Assembly: GCA_045539515.1 (NCBI GenBank)
Contig: JAZQFN010000087.1
Span: forward strand, 3,113 to 67,112
Source of the DNA: RGIG8748 sp045539515
GTDB taxonomy: Bacteria > Bacillota > Clostridia > UMGS1810
Reading direction: 5' to 3'
Length of the DNA: 64,000 nucleotides
Under the pieces are notes generated by a model. That model was not told the DNA's origin, searched no databases, and worked only from the letters and a program-made list of their open reading frames with translations. Positions 25,250-33,620 of this stretch are shown in pieces. The first letter of the stretch is position 1; every line of letters starts with the position of its first letter. The position numbers and the translations under genes are program-made.

Positions 25250-26125
25250 GTGTTCGATATGCAACCTATAAAAGATGAAATCGTCCTTAAAGGCTTTAAT
25301 TCCATATACTATTTTGAAATGGGAAAGAACTTTACCCACGAGCCGGAAAGTCACGACTTTTGGGAGATGGTATATGTAGACAATGGAAGTATCTATGCCA
25401 TAACAGACGGCGTGGGCATAAGTCTTAATCAAGGACAAGCAATATTCCATAAACCAAATGAACTTCACGCCCATATATCTGACAAAAAATCTCCCAACAA
25501 TATGCTTGTTGTGGCATTTACCGCAGAAGGCGAAGCTATGGAATACTTTAAGGGAAAAACCTTTACCCTTGATAAGACAAGCAAAATTTTGCTTTCTCTT
25601 TTCCTTGAAGAAGCAAAAAATGCTCTTGTCAATGTGCCCGGAAACTACAACAACAAAGGAAATCTTGATTTTTCCAAAAGCTCTTTTGGTGCCGTTCAGC
25701 TTCTTGGATGCCACTTCACGGAGTTTTTAATAAAGCTTATACGCATAGGTTCTAAAGCAAGCGCAAGGCTTGTATCTGACGAAAATTCCAGAAACATAGC
25801 CACAAATTCTCTTTGCGAGCTTATAGCCGAATATATGAAAAAGAATGTGCGCGGAAACCTTACACTTAAGGAGCTTTGCACAGCCTTTTCCATGGGAAAA
25901 ACAAAAATATGCTCCATATTTGGTGAATGGTCGGGAAAAAGCCCCATGGAATACTATCAAGTTCTTAAGATAAGCGAGGCAAAAAGGCTCTTAAGAGAAA
26001 ATGTCTACTCCGTAAGCCAGATTTCGGAAATCCTGGGCTACACAACCATACACAACTTTTCCAGAGCATTTAAAAAAGCCGCAGGACTCTCTCCCACGGC
26101 TTATATTAAAAGTATTATTTCATAA
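25250..26125 (+). CDS. AraC-family transcriptional regulator
   Basis: About 291 residues: N-terminal cupin-like sensor (HDFWEMVYVDNGSIYAI, then GQAIFHKPNELHAHI) and C-terminal double helix-turn-helix (about 195-288: LTLKELCTAFSMGKTKICSIFGEW, then VSQISEILGYTTIHNFSRAFKKAAGLSPTAY, the second being the AraC signature). It should bind a sugar-like ligand and control nearby genes; targets are likely the divergent PIG-L gene or the epimerase-MFS operon that converges with it. The longest frame starts at 25184, at or before the predicted transcription start, so the GTG at 25250, 8 bases after GAGGGG, is favoured. It overlaps the convergent epimerase gene by 11 bases at its 3' end. Confidence 0.88.
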   Translation: MFDMQPIKDEIVLKGFNSIYYFEMGKNFTHEPESHDFWEMVYVDNGSIYAITDGVGISLNQGQAIFHKPNELHAHISDKKSPNNMLVVAFTAEGEAMEYFKGKTFTLDKTSKILLSLFLEEAKNALVNVPGNYNNKGNLDFSKSSFGAVQLLGCHFTEFLIKLIRIGSKASARLVSDENSRNIATNSLCELIAEYMKKNVRGNLTLKELCTAFSMGKTKICSIFGEWSGKSPMEYYQVLKISEAKRLLRENVYSVSQISEILGYTTIHNFSRAFKKAAGLSPTAYIKSIIS

Positions 26126-26951
26126 GATAGTCGTACACGGCTTTTATATATTTAAGCTTTTCACCTTTTAACTCAAAAGGCATATTGTAGCTTTCGCCGG
26201 GGATTTCCAAATTGAAAAGTCCGGTGTAATCAATCTCTTTTAAAGTGTCAATTACTTCCTTAAAGTTTACGTTGCCTCTGCCAAAAGGCATCATATGCTG
26301 GTCGGTTTCGCCCTGATTGTCGGCAATGTGAAGTGCCTTAAGCTTGCTTCCTGCTTTAAGAATAAACTCCCTTTGATTTTTGGCGGTAAGGTTAAGGTGA
26401 CCTGTATCAAGGCAAATTGCAAATCGGTCGCTTACAACTGCATCTATAATATAAAGAAGGTCGTCTGCATTTTCGTCAACAAGGAAAGGCTCATCAGGAC
26501 TAAAGGGTCGAAGGTTTTCAAGACATATATAAATATCCTTATCCTTAATGTGCTCTGCCACCAATCTAAGACTTTCGATATTTTTCTCTTGTTTTTCTTC
26601 CTTGGTAAGGTTTGTTCCAAAGAGATTGTCGCAATGGAGAACCATATTTTTAATGCCTATGGCTTCATACATATCTATCCACTTGCAAAGCTCTCTTATG
26701 TCATCCTCGCCTGAGCATATTTTTACCTTAAGCCACAGGTGTCCCTGAGATATCTCAAAATTACGCTCCTTGGCAAATTCTCCGAATTTTTTGCCCGTTT
26801 CTATGTAGTTATCCCCTCTTTGTAAAAGCATGAGCCCGTGTTCATCAGAAAGCTCACAGCAATATATGCCGTTTTTAATAAACTCTTCAACGGCTTTTTC
26901 GGGGGTTAATTCAATATAATAACTTGACCATAAACTTAATTTTGCTTTCAT
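26115..26951 (-). CDS. sugar phosphate isomerase/epimerase (TIM barrel)
   Basis: 278 residues, AP-endonuclease-2-like barrel. Metal-binding segments are present: CLENLRPF (Glu), CLDTGHLNL (Asp-x-x-His), LKALHIADNQGETDQHMMPFGRGNVNF (His and Asp/Gln) and NLEIPGE (Glu). Such proteins isomerise sugars or inositol derivatives; substrate unknown. Its ATG shares one base with the stop codon of the MFS transporter gene (TAATG), so uptake and isomerisation are translationally coupled, suggesting the barrel acts on what that transporter imports. Confidence 0.86.
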   Translation of the reverse strand: MKAKLSLWSSYYIELTPEKAVEEFIKNGIYCCELSDEHGLMLLQRGDNYIETGKKFGEFAKERNFEISQGHLWLKVKICSGEDDIRELCKWIDMYEAIGIKNMVLHCDNLFGTNLTKEEKQEKNIESLRLVAEHIKDKDIYICLENLRPFSPDEPFLVDENADDLLYIIDAVVSDRFAICLDTGHLNLTAKNQREFILKAGSKLKALHIADNQGETDQHMMPFGRGNVNFKEVIDTLKEIDYTGLFNLEIPGESYNMPFELKGEKLKYIKAVYDYLMK

Positions 26952-28150
26952 TACTGTTCTCCTTTATTTCTTTTGGGTATTGTAATAATTGTACCGAAAG
27001 CCATAAGAGCAAACCACACAAGGATGAGATTTCCCCAGCCTATGGTTTTAACTGCATTGGCAAAGATAACGCTGGAAAGCGCCGCCGAGCCGTAGCTTAT
27101 GAAGTCGAGAAATCCGGTAGCAGAGGACACCATGCCTGTGTCACGAAGTCCGGGGCAATATCTGCTCCACATAATAGCCGCTGCAGCATCTGCCGCAAGA
27201 ACAGCCACAACAAAAAGCACAATGTTGACACTTGGAGTCTTTACAAAATACATCAGTATGAAAAACACCGCTGAAACAAGGAAAAATGCAAAGAGTGCAC
27301 GGTACATATTGTGTCTTAGTTTTTCGTATACAAATACTGCAAGGAAGGTGGCAAAGGATATTATAAAGCTTGCCACTGTAAATATAAGTGCCGCTGTATC
27401 TGCGGAAAAGCCCAGATATTGCTTAAAGTATGTAGGCATCCAGAACACTACCGTTGTGCGAGTTACGCCTGTAACTGCAGATATAAGTGTAAAGCGGATT
27501 ATTCTGTGTTTAATAAGTACGCCTATACTTCCGCCCTTTTCTTCCTTTTGGATTTTGAACTTGTTGTAGGATACAAAACCCTTCTTTTCAAATATTGTAA
27601 ATATAATAAATGCCAGCACCGCCATGGCAACAAGGAAGCCCGTACTTGCAAAGAACACCCCCTGCCACACAAGAACCGCCGCGGCTACACCTGCCATAGG
27701 AGAACCGAGGAAGGATGCAAAGGTGTAACCGAGAGAGCATCTTGTAGCGTATATGGGTTCGGTATTTTCCGCAACAACCTTGGTCATGGGGCCGTATATC
27801 ATGGCAAGGAAAAATCCCGTACATCCGAACATGGCATTTGCACCGCTAAGGCTTACAGAGGTCATAGCAGGAAACAGCATATTGGAAACACCTGCAAGAA
27901 GCAAGCCAAGGCTTATCATATATTTAGCCTTTATTTTATCCCCTATTATGCCATTTATAAGCTGACCTACTGCATAGCACAAAAAGTACACAGAGGACAC
28001 ACTGCCTATAAATGCCTCGCTGAAGCCATCCTCCAGCATATGGGGAGTTACTGCACCTAAGATATTTCGCGCAAAGTATACTGCAAGATAAGACACCGAG
28101 CACAGGGTACCTATATATATTGCTTTTTTAGCATTTTGGCTGATTGTCAT
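26951..28150 (-). CDS. MFS transporter (OPA-like)
   Basis: 399 residues, about twelve membrane helices. The first helix AIYIGTLCSVSYLAVYFARNILG and the loop after helix 2 (VYFLCYAVGQLINGIIGDKIKAKYMISLGLLLAG) resemble the organophosphate:phosphate antiporter branch (GlpT/UhpT/UhpC): YxxxYFxR at the start and the GxxxDxxxxR-type turn. It likely imports a sugar, sugar phosphate or related anion. It is the first gene of a two-gene unit with the epimerase (one-base overlap). The OPA assignment is by pattern, not alignment. Confidence 0.83.
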   Translation of the reverse strand: MTISQNAKKAIYIGTLCSVSYLAVYFARNILGAVTPHMLEDGFSEAFIGSVSSVYFLCYAVGQLINGIIGDKIKAKYMISLGLLLAGVSNMLFPAMTSVSLSGANAMFGCTGFFLAMIYGPMTKVVAENTEPIYATRCSLGYTFASFLGSPMAGVAAAVLVWQGVFFASTGFLVAMAVLAFIIFTIFEKKGFVSYNKFKIQKEEKGGSIGVLIKHRIIRFTLISAVTGVTRTTVVFWMPTYFKQYLGFSADTAALIFTVASFIISFATFLAVFVYEKLRHNMYRALFAFFLVSAVFFILMYFVKTPSVNIVLFVVAVLAADAAAAIMWSRYCPGLRDTGMVSSATGFLDFISYGSAALSSVIFANAVKTIGWGNLILVWFALMAFGTIITIPKRNKGEQ

Positions 28151-28239
28151 TATTGATACCTTCTTTTGTATATTTTAGAATTGTAAATTCAAATTTTAGC
28201 TTATCACCGAGTTTAACAAGTGAGGACCTTACTTATGTG

Positions 28240-28330
28240 TGTCATCCTGAGGCGAAGCTGAAGGATCTCCATAACAAATGAGCTGCTCAATTTTAATGAA
28301 GATTCTTCGCTACGCTCAGAATGACATATT
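28240..28330. repeat. dispersed palindromic repeat, copy 3 (facing pair overlapping a gene end)
   Basis: GTCATCCTGAGGCGAAGCTG continuing AAGGATCT (28241-28267) faces AAGATTCTTCGCTACGCTCA continuing GAATGACATATT (28299-28330), with about 30 bases between. The right copy contains the stop codon and the last three codons of the serine hydrolase gene. Confidence 0.75.
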
Positions 28331-29509
28331 GGTAACGAGTTCCTCATACAAAGCATTTCTCATTTCGGTCTGAATCTTAAGCGGCCAGTTGTGAACATGT
28401 TGGAAATATGTAAAAGAAAGCTTATTCTTTGTGTCAACCATAGAGAAAGCACCTGCGGCACCATCCCAGCCAAATTCCCCCACGGGACTTATGGAACCGC
28501 TTTTTTCGGGGTTGATATGTGTGCGGACACCAAGCCCATAACCGTAACCGGGACGCATATTATCAAAATCATCGCATTGCTTTCCGGTTAGGTGATTAGT
28601 ACCCATAAGCTTTACGGTATCTTCCTTTAATATTCTGTTGCCGTTTTTGGCTACACCACCCGATGCAAGTGCGTCAAGAAAAAGTGCATAGTCCTCTGTA
28701 CATGAGGTAAGCCCTGCCCCACCGCTTTCATATTCGGGTGACAGGTTGTACATACATTCCAAAGGCAACCTTTCGGGATTGCCCTTTTCATCAAATATAT
28801 ATCTTGCCGCATAATCATCAAGTCTTTCTCTGCAAATACCAAAAAATGTATTTTTCATACCTATTGGTTCAAAAACATTTTCTTTCATGTATTCACTGAA
28901 TTTCTGCCCCGACCATATTTCAATGAGGGCACCAAGTATATCGTGACAAAGGCTATAGCGATATCTTGTACCGGGTTCAAAGCCCAGAACACAGTTTGAA
29001 AGCTCCCCTGCCATATCTCTTGTGGTGGTTCTGCCTTCCTCTATCGCCTTTTTAAAATAGTCTGCCTGCAGATTATAGTCAAAGCCTGCTCCCATGGTAA
29101 AAAGATGCTTTACCGTTATGGGATTTTTGGCATAGCCGTCTACCGATGCATGGGCATCCTCCCCAAACGAAGCACCCGAGGCAATTTTTGCAGCGTTTAC
29201 AGTATCAAAATCCTCACTGCTCACACGCATTTTGCCAAACTCCGGCATAAACTTACTTATGGGGTCTTGAAGGGTGAATTTGCCCTTTTCCATAAGCTGA
29301 AGTGCCGCCGTGCAGGTGAGCATCTTGGTCATGGAAAATATAAGATATATCTCATTTCCGTCCATGGGCTTGTTTTCCTCTTTATCCCTTTTGCCTGTGT
29401 AATAGCGGAAAAGCTCCTTGTGATCCTTGTACACTATGCAATCAACACCGGGAACCTTAACTTCCGTCGTAAGATAGTCCATATATTCTTTCAGCTTTGT
29501 AAAGTCCAT
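28316..29509 (-). CDS. beta-lactamase-like serine hydrolase (S12 family)
   Basis: 397 residues. The serine-active-site motif SMTK (FSMTKMLTCTAALQLMEKGKF) is near residue 59-62, and the second motif is YSL (RYRYSLCHDILGALIEI) in place of the Tyr-x-Asn of class C enzymes. A GYGYGLG stretch near residue 318 is common in the esterase/DD-peptidase relatives. No signal peptide, so a cytosolic esterase or amidase on small molecules is more likely than antibiotic resistance. The C-terminal residues MSF and the stop codon are supplied by an inserted palindromic repeat, so the original C-terminus may have been slightly different. It is 3 bases from an SGNH gene, part of a three-gene hydrolase operon. 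Confidence 0.86.
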   Translation of the reverse strand: MDFTKLKEYMDYLTTEVKVPGVDCIVYKDHKELFRYYTGKRDKEENKPMDGNEIYLIFSMTKMLTCTAALQLMEKGKFTLQDPISKFMPEFGKMRVSSEDFDTVNAAKIASGASFGEDAHASVDGYAKNPITVKHLFTMGAGFDYNLQADYFKKAIEEGRTTTRDMAGELSNCVLGFEPGTRYRYSLCHDILGALIEIWSGQKFSEYMKENVFEPIGMKNTFFGICRERLDDYAARYIFDEKGNPERLPLECMYNLSPEYESGGAGLTSCTEDYALFLDALASGGVAKNGNRILKEDTVKLMGTNHLTGKQCDDFDNMRPGYGYGLGVRTHINPEKSGSISPVGEFGWDGAAGAFSMVDTKNKLSFTYFQHVHNWPLKIQTEMRNALYEELVTNMSF

Positions 29510-29512
29510 ATT

Positions 29513-30526
29513 TCAAACCTCAATATATTTTTTAATTTCTTTTGTATAACCTATTGCGTAAAACACATTGCCGAGGTCGGTAAAGTGAACCTTATCGGCA
29601 AAATAGCAATCCTCATAGCAAGGAACAAAGTCCTTTGCATTAATGCAGGTAACAGTCGGAAAATCCTTTGCCACATTTGCCAGAATTTGTCTTACCTCCT
29701 CCAGGGAGGAAACTCTCTTTTTGTTTTCGCCTATCTCTTGTTTTATTATATCTTCATTTTTTATGTTTTCTTCAATATATTTGTTATCCAGAGGGAGGGT
29801 GAAAAATATCCTTTTATCGGGATATAGAGTAGTTAAAGCCTCAAGATAAGCATGCGCTTCTTCGCCGTTTCCGAGCCTATATGATGCCCAGTCGTTGATG
29901 CCATATGCCACTGTGATAAAATCCGGCTCGAATCCCTCTGCAATGTAGACATTTTCTCTGCGGAAGCAATCACCGCCCACAGCCTGATTTATAATATTGG
30001 CATCAAGCTCATCTGCAACTATGTTCATATAAGTATTACAGAAATGATTGGGATGATATCCCTGAACAAGAGAATCTCCCAAAGTGAGTATTTTGAGGGT
30101 ACGGTTGTGGGGCTTGAAATCTTTTGGCAAAGACAGATTTTTAAGCTTTAAACAGGCTGTAGTGGGGAAATACAAAGTAACACGCTTAAATTCCTCCGAC
30201 AGAGAAACAGCAAATGTAAAGGTATCTTTATCGGTATTTGTATTTTTGCATACGCCGTGGCGGTAAACACCGTCTACCTTTAAATCAATGGAATAATACT
30301 CGCGGACTGTACCGGGGCTTATTTCGTAATCAAAGGATATTTCTCCGCCCTTTGTGAAAAACTCCAGTCGGATATTTGAGGTGCCGAATATCTTGGTGCC
30401 GCAACCGTAATCTAAAAGATCCTGCTCCTGTTTTTGAGTAAAACGGGAAAAACACACATACCCGTCTTTTTCATAAACTCTCAGTGCTCCCAGAGTTATT
30501 TCTTTAATCTGATTTACCTCAGTCAT
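29513..30526 (-). CDS. SGNH/GDSL hydrolase (esterase), first copy
   Basis: 337 residues. A beta-sandwich N-terminal domain of about 150 residues precedes the SGNH hydrolase domain: block I LTLGDSLVQGYHP (nucleophile Ser), block II Gly in NQAVGGDCF, block III TVAYGINDW (Asn), and block V DKVHFTDLGN (Asp/His). This arrangement, a carbohydrate-binding-like N-domain plus SGNH, fits carbohydrate esterases that remove acetyl or other acyl groups. No signal peptide is seen. The frame opens at GTG 30529, but the ATG one codon later (30526) has better GAGGAG spacing. Co-transcribed with the neighbouring hydrolases. Confidence 0.87.
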   Translation of the reverse strand: MTEVNQIKEITLGALRVYEKDGYVCFSRFTQKQEQDLLDYGCGTKIFGTSNIRLEFFTKGGEISFDYEISPGTVREYYSIDLKVDGVYRHGVCKNTNTDKDTFTFAVSLSEEFKRVTLYFPTTACLKLKNLSLPKDFKPHNRTLKILTLGDSLVQGYHPNHFCNTYMNIVADELDANIINQAVGGDCFRRENVYIAEGFEPDFITVAYGINDWASYRLGNGEEAHAYLEALTTLYPDKRIFFTLPLDNKYIEENIKNEDIIKQEIGENKKRVSSLEEVRQILANVAKDFPTVTCINAKDFVPCYEDCYFADKVHFTDLGNVFYAIGYTKEIKKYIEV

Positions 30527-30542
30527 CACAAAAGCTCCTCAA

Positions 30543-31634
30543 TTAAAACAAATCTTTTATTTCTCCATACATTGCCTCTGCCCATACCTTGCCGCCTTCA
30601 TCATTGGGGTGACCGCCGTATTTTGCCATATGGGGCATATGGGAGCTTTCCCAAAGAGCAGGAACACAGTCATAAAGATAGTCTACCTTGTATTTAAGCT
30701 CACGGTGGATATACTCATTTAATTCCACCCATTTTGCATTACGCTCTTCGTTGTAGTCAAAGGGCGGTATGGTCTGTAAGATTACTCTTTTGCCGTGAGA
30801 TTTCAGGGTATCTATAATTATATTTAAATCTCTTTTGGTTTCTTCTGCGGTAAATTGTCTGCAAAGGTCATTTACACCAAAGCACACAACGAGGGTGTCG
30901 CATTTTAATGCCTTATACATCCAGGCACTGCCGGATGCGGCATCGTTTGCTCTGCCATAGCCTATACCTATGTTCCAGTAAGCGTAGTCCTCACCTATCA
31001 TTTCCGAAAGACGTGAATTCCAGTGTAAATACGAATTGGGTGTGGAGCCTATGCCCTGGGTAATGGAGTCGCCCCAGTAGCCTACACTCTCTTTAACGGG
31101 TCTGTCGCATCCTATCATACCGGGCAGGGGCATTTTTTTGTTGTATTCCCATTTTTCGCCATTCTTTATGTATATTGGCAAAAGGCTCTCCTCGTGGTAT
31201 GGGAGCATAGTACCCGAAAAAGTCATTTCAAGGCAAAGGTACTCTCCTTTTTTAAATTCCAGTTTTATGGGGTCGGTAGAGAAAAACTCACCGGGCATAA
31301 CACTCTTTGATGTATTACCGCTAAAAGTAATGTCCTTAAAATCCGAAACCGAAATATCATCATAAACGGTAATATCTTCGTGAATATAAGTACACTTTCC
31401 CACTTTTGCCGAATGTATCTGCCACTCGTTGCAAATAAGATTTTTGTGGCTTATGTCACCATCTGCATAGGTGCTGTCCATAATGTTTGAAAAAAGCAAA
31501 GAATAATTATACTCTCCGTCCTTAAATATCTTATAGAAAACTCTTCCTGTACATTCTTTTCCGTCTGTGGAAAAATACAGCTGATTGCCACTTGAAGCAC
31601 AGGTATTGGAAGTGTATTTGTTAAAGTATTTCAT
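30543..31634 (-). CDS. SGNH/GDSL hydrolase (esterase), second copy
   Basis: 363 residues with the same layout: an N-terminal beta domain (about 1-180) and a C-terminal SGNH domain with YWGDSITQGIGSTPNSYL (block I Ser), GYGRANDA (block II), VVCFGVNDL (block III Asn) and YGGHPNDEGGKVWAE (block V Asp/His with HPN). It is a paralogue-like partner of the downstream SGNH gene and shares the operon with the serine hydrolase, so the three probably de-esterify one decorated carbohydrate. GGAGGG precedes the ATG and a good promoter is upstream. Confidence 0.87.
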   Translation of the reverse strand: MKYFNKYTSNTCASSGNQLYFSTDGKECTGRVFYKIFKDGEYNYSLLFSNIMDSTYADGDISHKNLICNEWQIHSAKVGKCTYIHEDITVYDDISVSDFKDITFSGNTSKSVMPGEFFSTDPIKLEFKKGEYLCLEMTFSGTMLPYHEESLLPIYIKNGEKWEYNKKMPLPGMIGCDRPVKESVGYWGDSITQGIGSTPNSYLHWNSRLSEMIGEDYAYWNIGIGYGRANDAASGSAWMYKALKCDTLVVCFGVNDLCRQFTAEETKRDLNIIIDTLKSHGKRVILQTIPPFDYNEERNAKWVELNEYIHRELKYKVDYLYDCVPALWESSHMPHMAKYGGHPNDEGGKVWAEAMYGEIKDLF

Positions 31635-31656
31635 ATATCATCCCTCCTTCCAGTTG

Positions 31657-31685
31657 ATTATACTCTTTCAAAACTAAAATGTAAA
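31657..31685 (-). promoter_or_regulatory. promoter of the three-hydrolase operon
   Basis: Minus-strand TTTACA, 17 bases, perfect TATAAT, 23 bases before the ATG at 31634. Confidence 0.7.
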
Positions 31686-31767
31686 GTCAAAATACTTTAT
31701 TTATTTAAAAAATGCGGCATTCTCTAACAACTATGATTATCAAAAATTTTCCATATCAACACCCACG

Positions 31768-31794
31768 AAAAAAGGAGCTGCAAAAACAGCTCCT
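31768..31794 (-). terminator. terminator of the Ca/Na exchanger gene
   Basis: AAGGAGCTG pairs with CAGCTCCTT around a short A-rich loop, followed by a TTTTTT run on the minus strand, just 3' of the exchanger gene. Confidence 0.85.
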
Positions 31795-31799
31795 TCAAA

Positions 31800-32768
31800 T
31801 TACATAATAAATTGTATTGTGCAAAACGCTGCGTATATAAGCAGTAACGATATACCCTGAACTTTGGAAAGCTTCTGCCGAATAAGTGCAGGAACGGTAA
31901 GTATCAGCATTACGGCAAACATTACGGGAATATCCAGTACAAGAGATGCATTGTGACCCATAATCTTCGATGAGGAGGGTATTGCAAAAGGTGAAAGCAC
32001 TACGGATACACCGCTTACAAGCACCAGGTTAAACAGGTTAGCACCTATGATATTGCCCAAGGACAACGCACCGTGGCCCTTTATAAGAGCGGTAAGTGCC
32101 GTAACAAGCTCGGGAAGTGATGTGCCGAGTGCCACAAAGGTAAGAGCAATTACAGATTCAGGCACTCCGAAAGCCTTGGCAATGATAATGCCGTTATCTA
32201 CAAGCAAATCCGCTCCTATGGCAATCAAAGCCGCACCTACCACCAGAAGAATAATAAACTTAACCATACCGGAGGTTTGTTCGCTTTGTGTTGCATTAGC
32301 ATTATTGGAATTGGATATTTTAAGTACACTTCTTACATTAATGGCTATATACGCCAAAAATCCCAAAAGAAGTATTATACCCGTAAGTCTTGAAAAATAT
32401 CCTGTAGTATATGCTACAACAGAGTAAAACACAGCCGCACCAAAGAAGAATATAACAGGTACAACCATTGTTGAACGCTCTGCCTTACCCGGCTTTATGG
32501 CAATGGTAAGAGCTGCAATAAGAGAGGTGTTGCATATGATAGAACCTATGGCGTTGCCGTAGGCAATTTCACCGTGACCGCCGATGGCAGAGGTTGCCGA
32601 AACCATTACCTCGGGAAGTGTAGTACCTATGGATACTACCGTAGCACCAATGAGGAGCTCGGGAATGTTGAACTTACGTGCTATGCCGGTGGCTCCGTCT
32701 ACAAACCAATCGCCGCCCTTAATAAGGAGCACAAGCCCCACAATGAACAATAATATGGGAATTAACAT
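31800..32768 (-). CDS. calcium/sodium antiporter (CaCA family)
   Basis: 322 residues, ten membrane helices in two inverted halves, as in YrbG. The alpha-repeat motifs are both present: GATVVSIGTTLPEVMVS in the first half and ALTFVALGTSLPELVTA in the second, with the acidic Glu of each. It exchanges Ca2+ for Na+ or H+ at the cytoplasmic membrane. The longest frame starts with GTG at 32777, but the GGAGAG site fits the ATG at 32768. That leaves 5 bases after the MBL-fold gene stop, so the two are translationally linked. Confidence 0.93.
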   Translation of the reverse strand: MLIPILLFIVGLVLLIKGGDWFVDGATGIARKFNIPELLIGATVVSIGTTLPEVMVSATSAIGGHGEIAYGNAIGSIICNTSLIAALTIAIKPGKAERSTMVVPVIFFFGAAVFYSVVAYTTGYFSRLTGIILLLGFLAYIAINVRSVLKISNSNNANATQSEQTSGMVKFIILLVVGAALIAIGADLLVDNGIIIAKAFGVPESVIALTFVALGTSLPELVTALTALIKGHGALSLGNIIGANLFNLVLVSGVSVVLSPFAIPSSSKIMGHNASLVLDIPVMFAVMLILTVPALIRQKLSKVQGISLLLIYAAFCTIQFIM

Positions 32769-32773
32769 ATAAA

Positions 32774-33454
32774 TCACTCTCCTATATTTATTTCTTTAAA
32801 GAATTCCGGTACAACCTTTGGACTATAGCCGAATTTATTCATATCAATATTATCAAAAAGACCGCAATGCATAGGAACTGCAACAGTACCTATTTTTTTA
32901 CAGAATTTTTTTGCATCGGAAAAGTTCATATTGTTGCCCTCACCGTTTACCGGAAGAAACACTGCATTGATGTCATGGGGCAAATCTTCAAAAATTTCGG
33001 TATTATAGAGAGTATCTCCGGCAACGTAATACTTCTTGCCTTCTGCTTCAATGATGACCCCTATAGCCATTAAATCGGAGTGTTCTGCCTTTACTGCAGT
33101 AAAGGTAATACCCCCCTCTGTCCACTGTGTGTGGCGATTAAAGGCAACATAGTTGTTGTTACCGCCTAATTTTCGGGCAATCTGCCATGCGTTGTAGGGT
33201 GCAAGAACGCACACACTTGAATCCTCTGTAAGATAATGCTTAAGAGTTTCGGGGTCAGTGTGGTCTAAGTGGTCATGGGTTAAGACTATTATATCCGGCT
33301 TAATATCAAATATGCTTTCATCAACAGGAACACGGCGATGTTTTAAAGGATTAATTGTTTCTCCTACGCTGTCTGAAAGGTAAGGGTCTACCATAATAAT
33401 TTTGCCCATTGTTTCAAACATAAGTCCTGCCTGACCAAGCCAAGTTATTTTCAT
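32774..33454 (-). CDS. metallo-beta-lactamase-fold metal-dependent hydrolase (UPF0173-like)
   Basis: 226 residues. The MBL zinc motif THDHLDH is visible (IIVLTHDHLDHTDPET), with later ligands in KAEHSD and VAGDTLYN, and the final PMHCGLFDN. The start WLGQAGLMFE is characteristic of the YtkL/UlaG-like UPF0173 hydrolases and L-ascorbate-6-phosphate lactonase relatives. Cytosolic; substrate unknown. The longest frame starts at 33514 inside the promoter, but the ATG at 33454 has CGGAGG at 8 bases, so it is used. Confidence 0.87.
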   Translation of the reverse strand: MKITWLGQAGLMFETMGKIIMVDPYLSDSVGETINPLKHRRVPVDESIFDIKPDIIVLTHDHLDHTDPETLKHYLTEDSSVCVLAPYNAWQIARKLGGNNNYVAFNRHTQWTEGGITFTAVKAEHSDLMAIGVIIEAEGKKYYVAGDTLYNTEIFEDLPHDINAVFLPVNGEGNNMNFSDAKKFCKKIGTVAVPMHCGLFDNIDMNKFGYSPKVVPEFFKEINIGE

Positions 33455-33485
33455 AATAATACCTCCGATGTAATTTGTTAAATTA

Positions 33486-33514
33486 AGTATACTACTTGTA
33501 GGAAGGTAATTCAA
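33486..33514 (-). promoter_or_regulatory. promoter of the MBL hydrolase-exchanger pair
   Basis: Minus-strand TTGAAT, 17 bases, TATACT. It overlaps the longest frame's upstream start, arguing for the start at 33454. Confidence 0.65.
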
Positions 33515-33576
33515 GTTTTAAATCGATTTTTGTTTTCAGAATGTTTTTATAACAACCAATAAACATAAATACAGAT

Positions 33577-33602
33577 ACGGCGCACCCAATCGGGTACGCC
33601 GT
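33577..33602 (-). terminator. terminator-like hairpin after purL
   Basis: ACGGCGCACCC pairs with GGGTACGCCGT over a four-base loop; T-rich but not a clean U run on the minus strand. It marks the end of the purine operon. Confidence 0.65.
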
Positions 33603-33620
33603 TTTACGTTTAACTACATA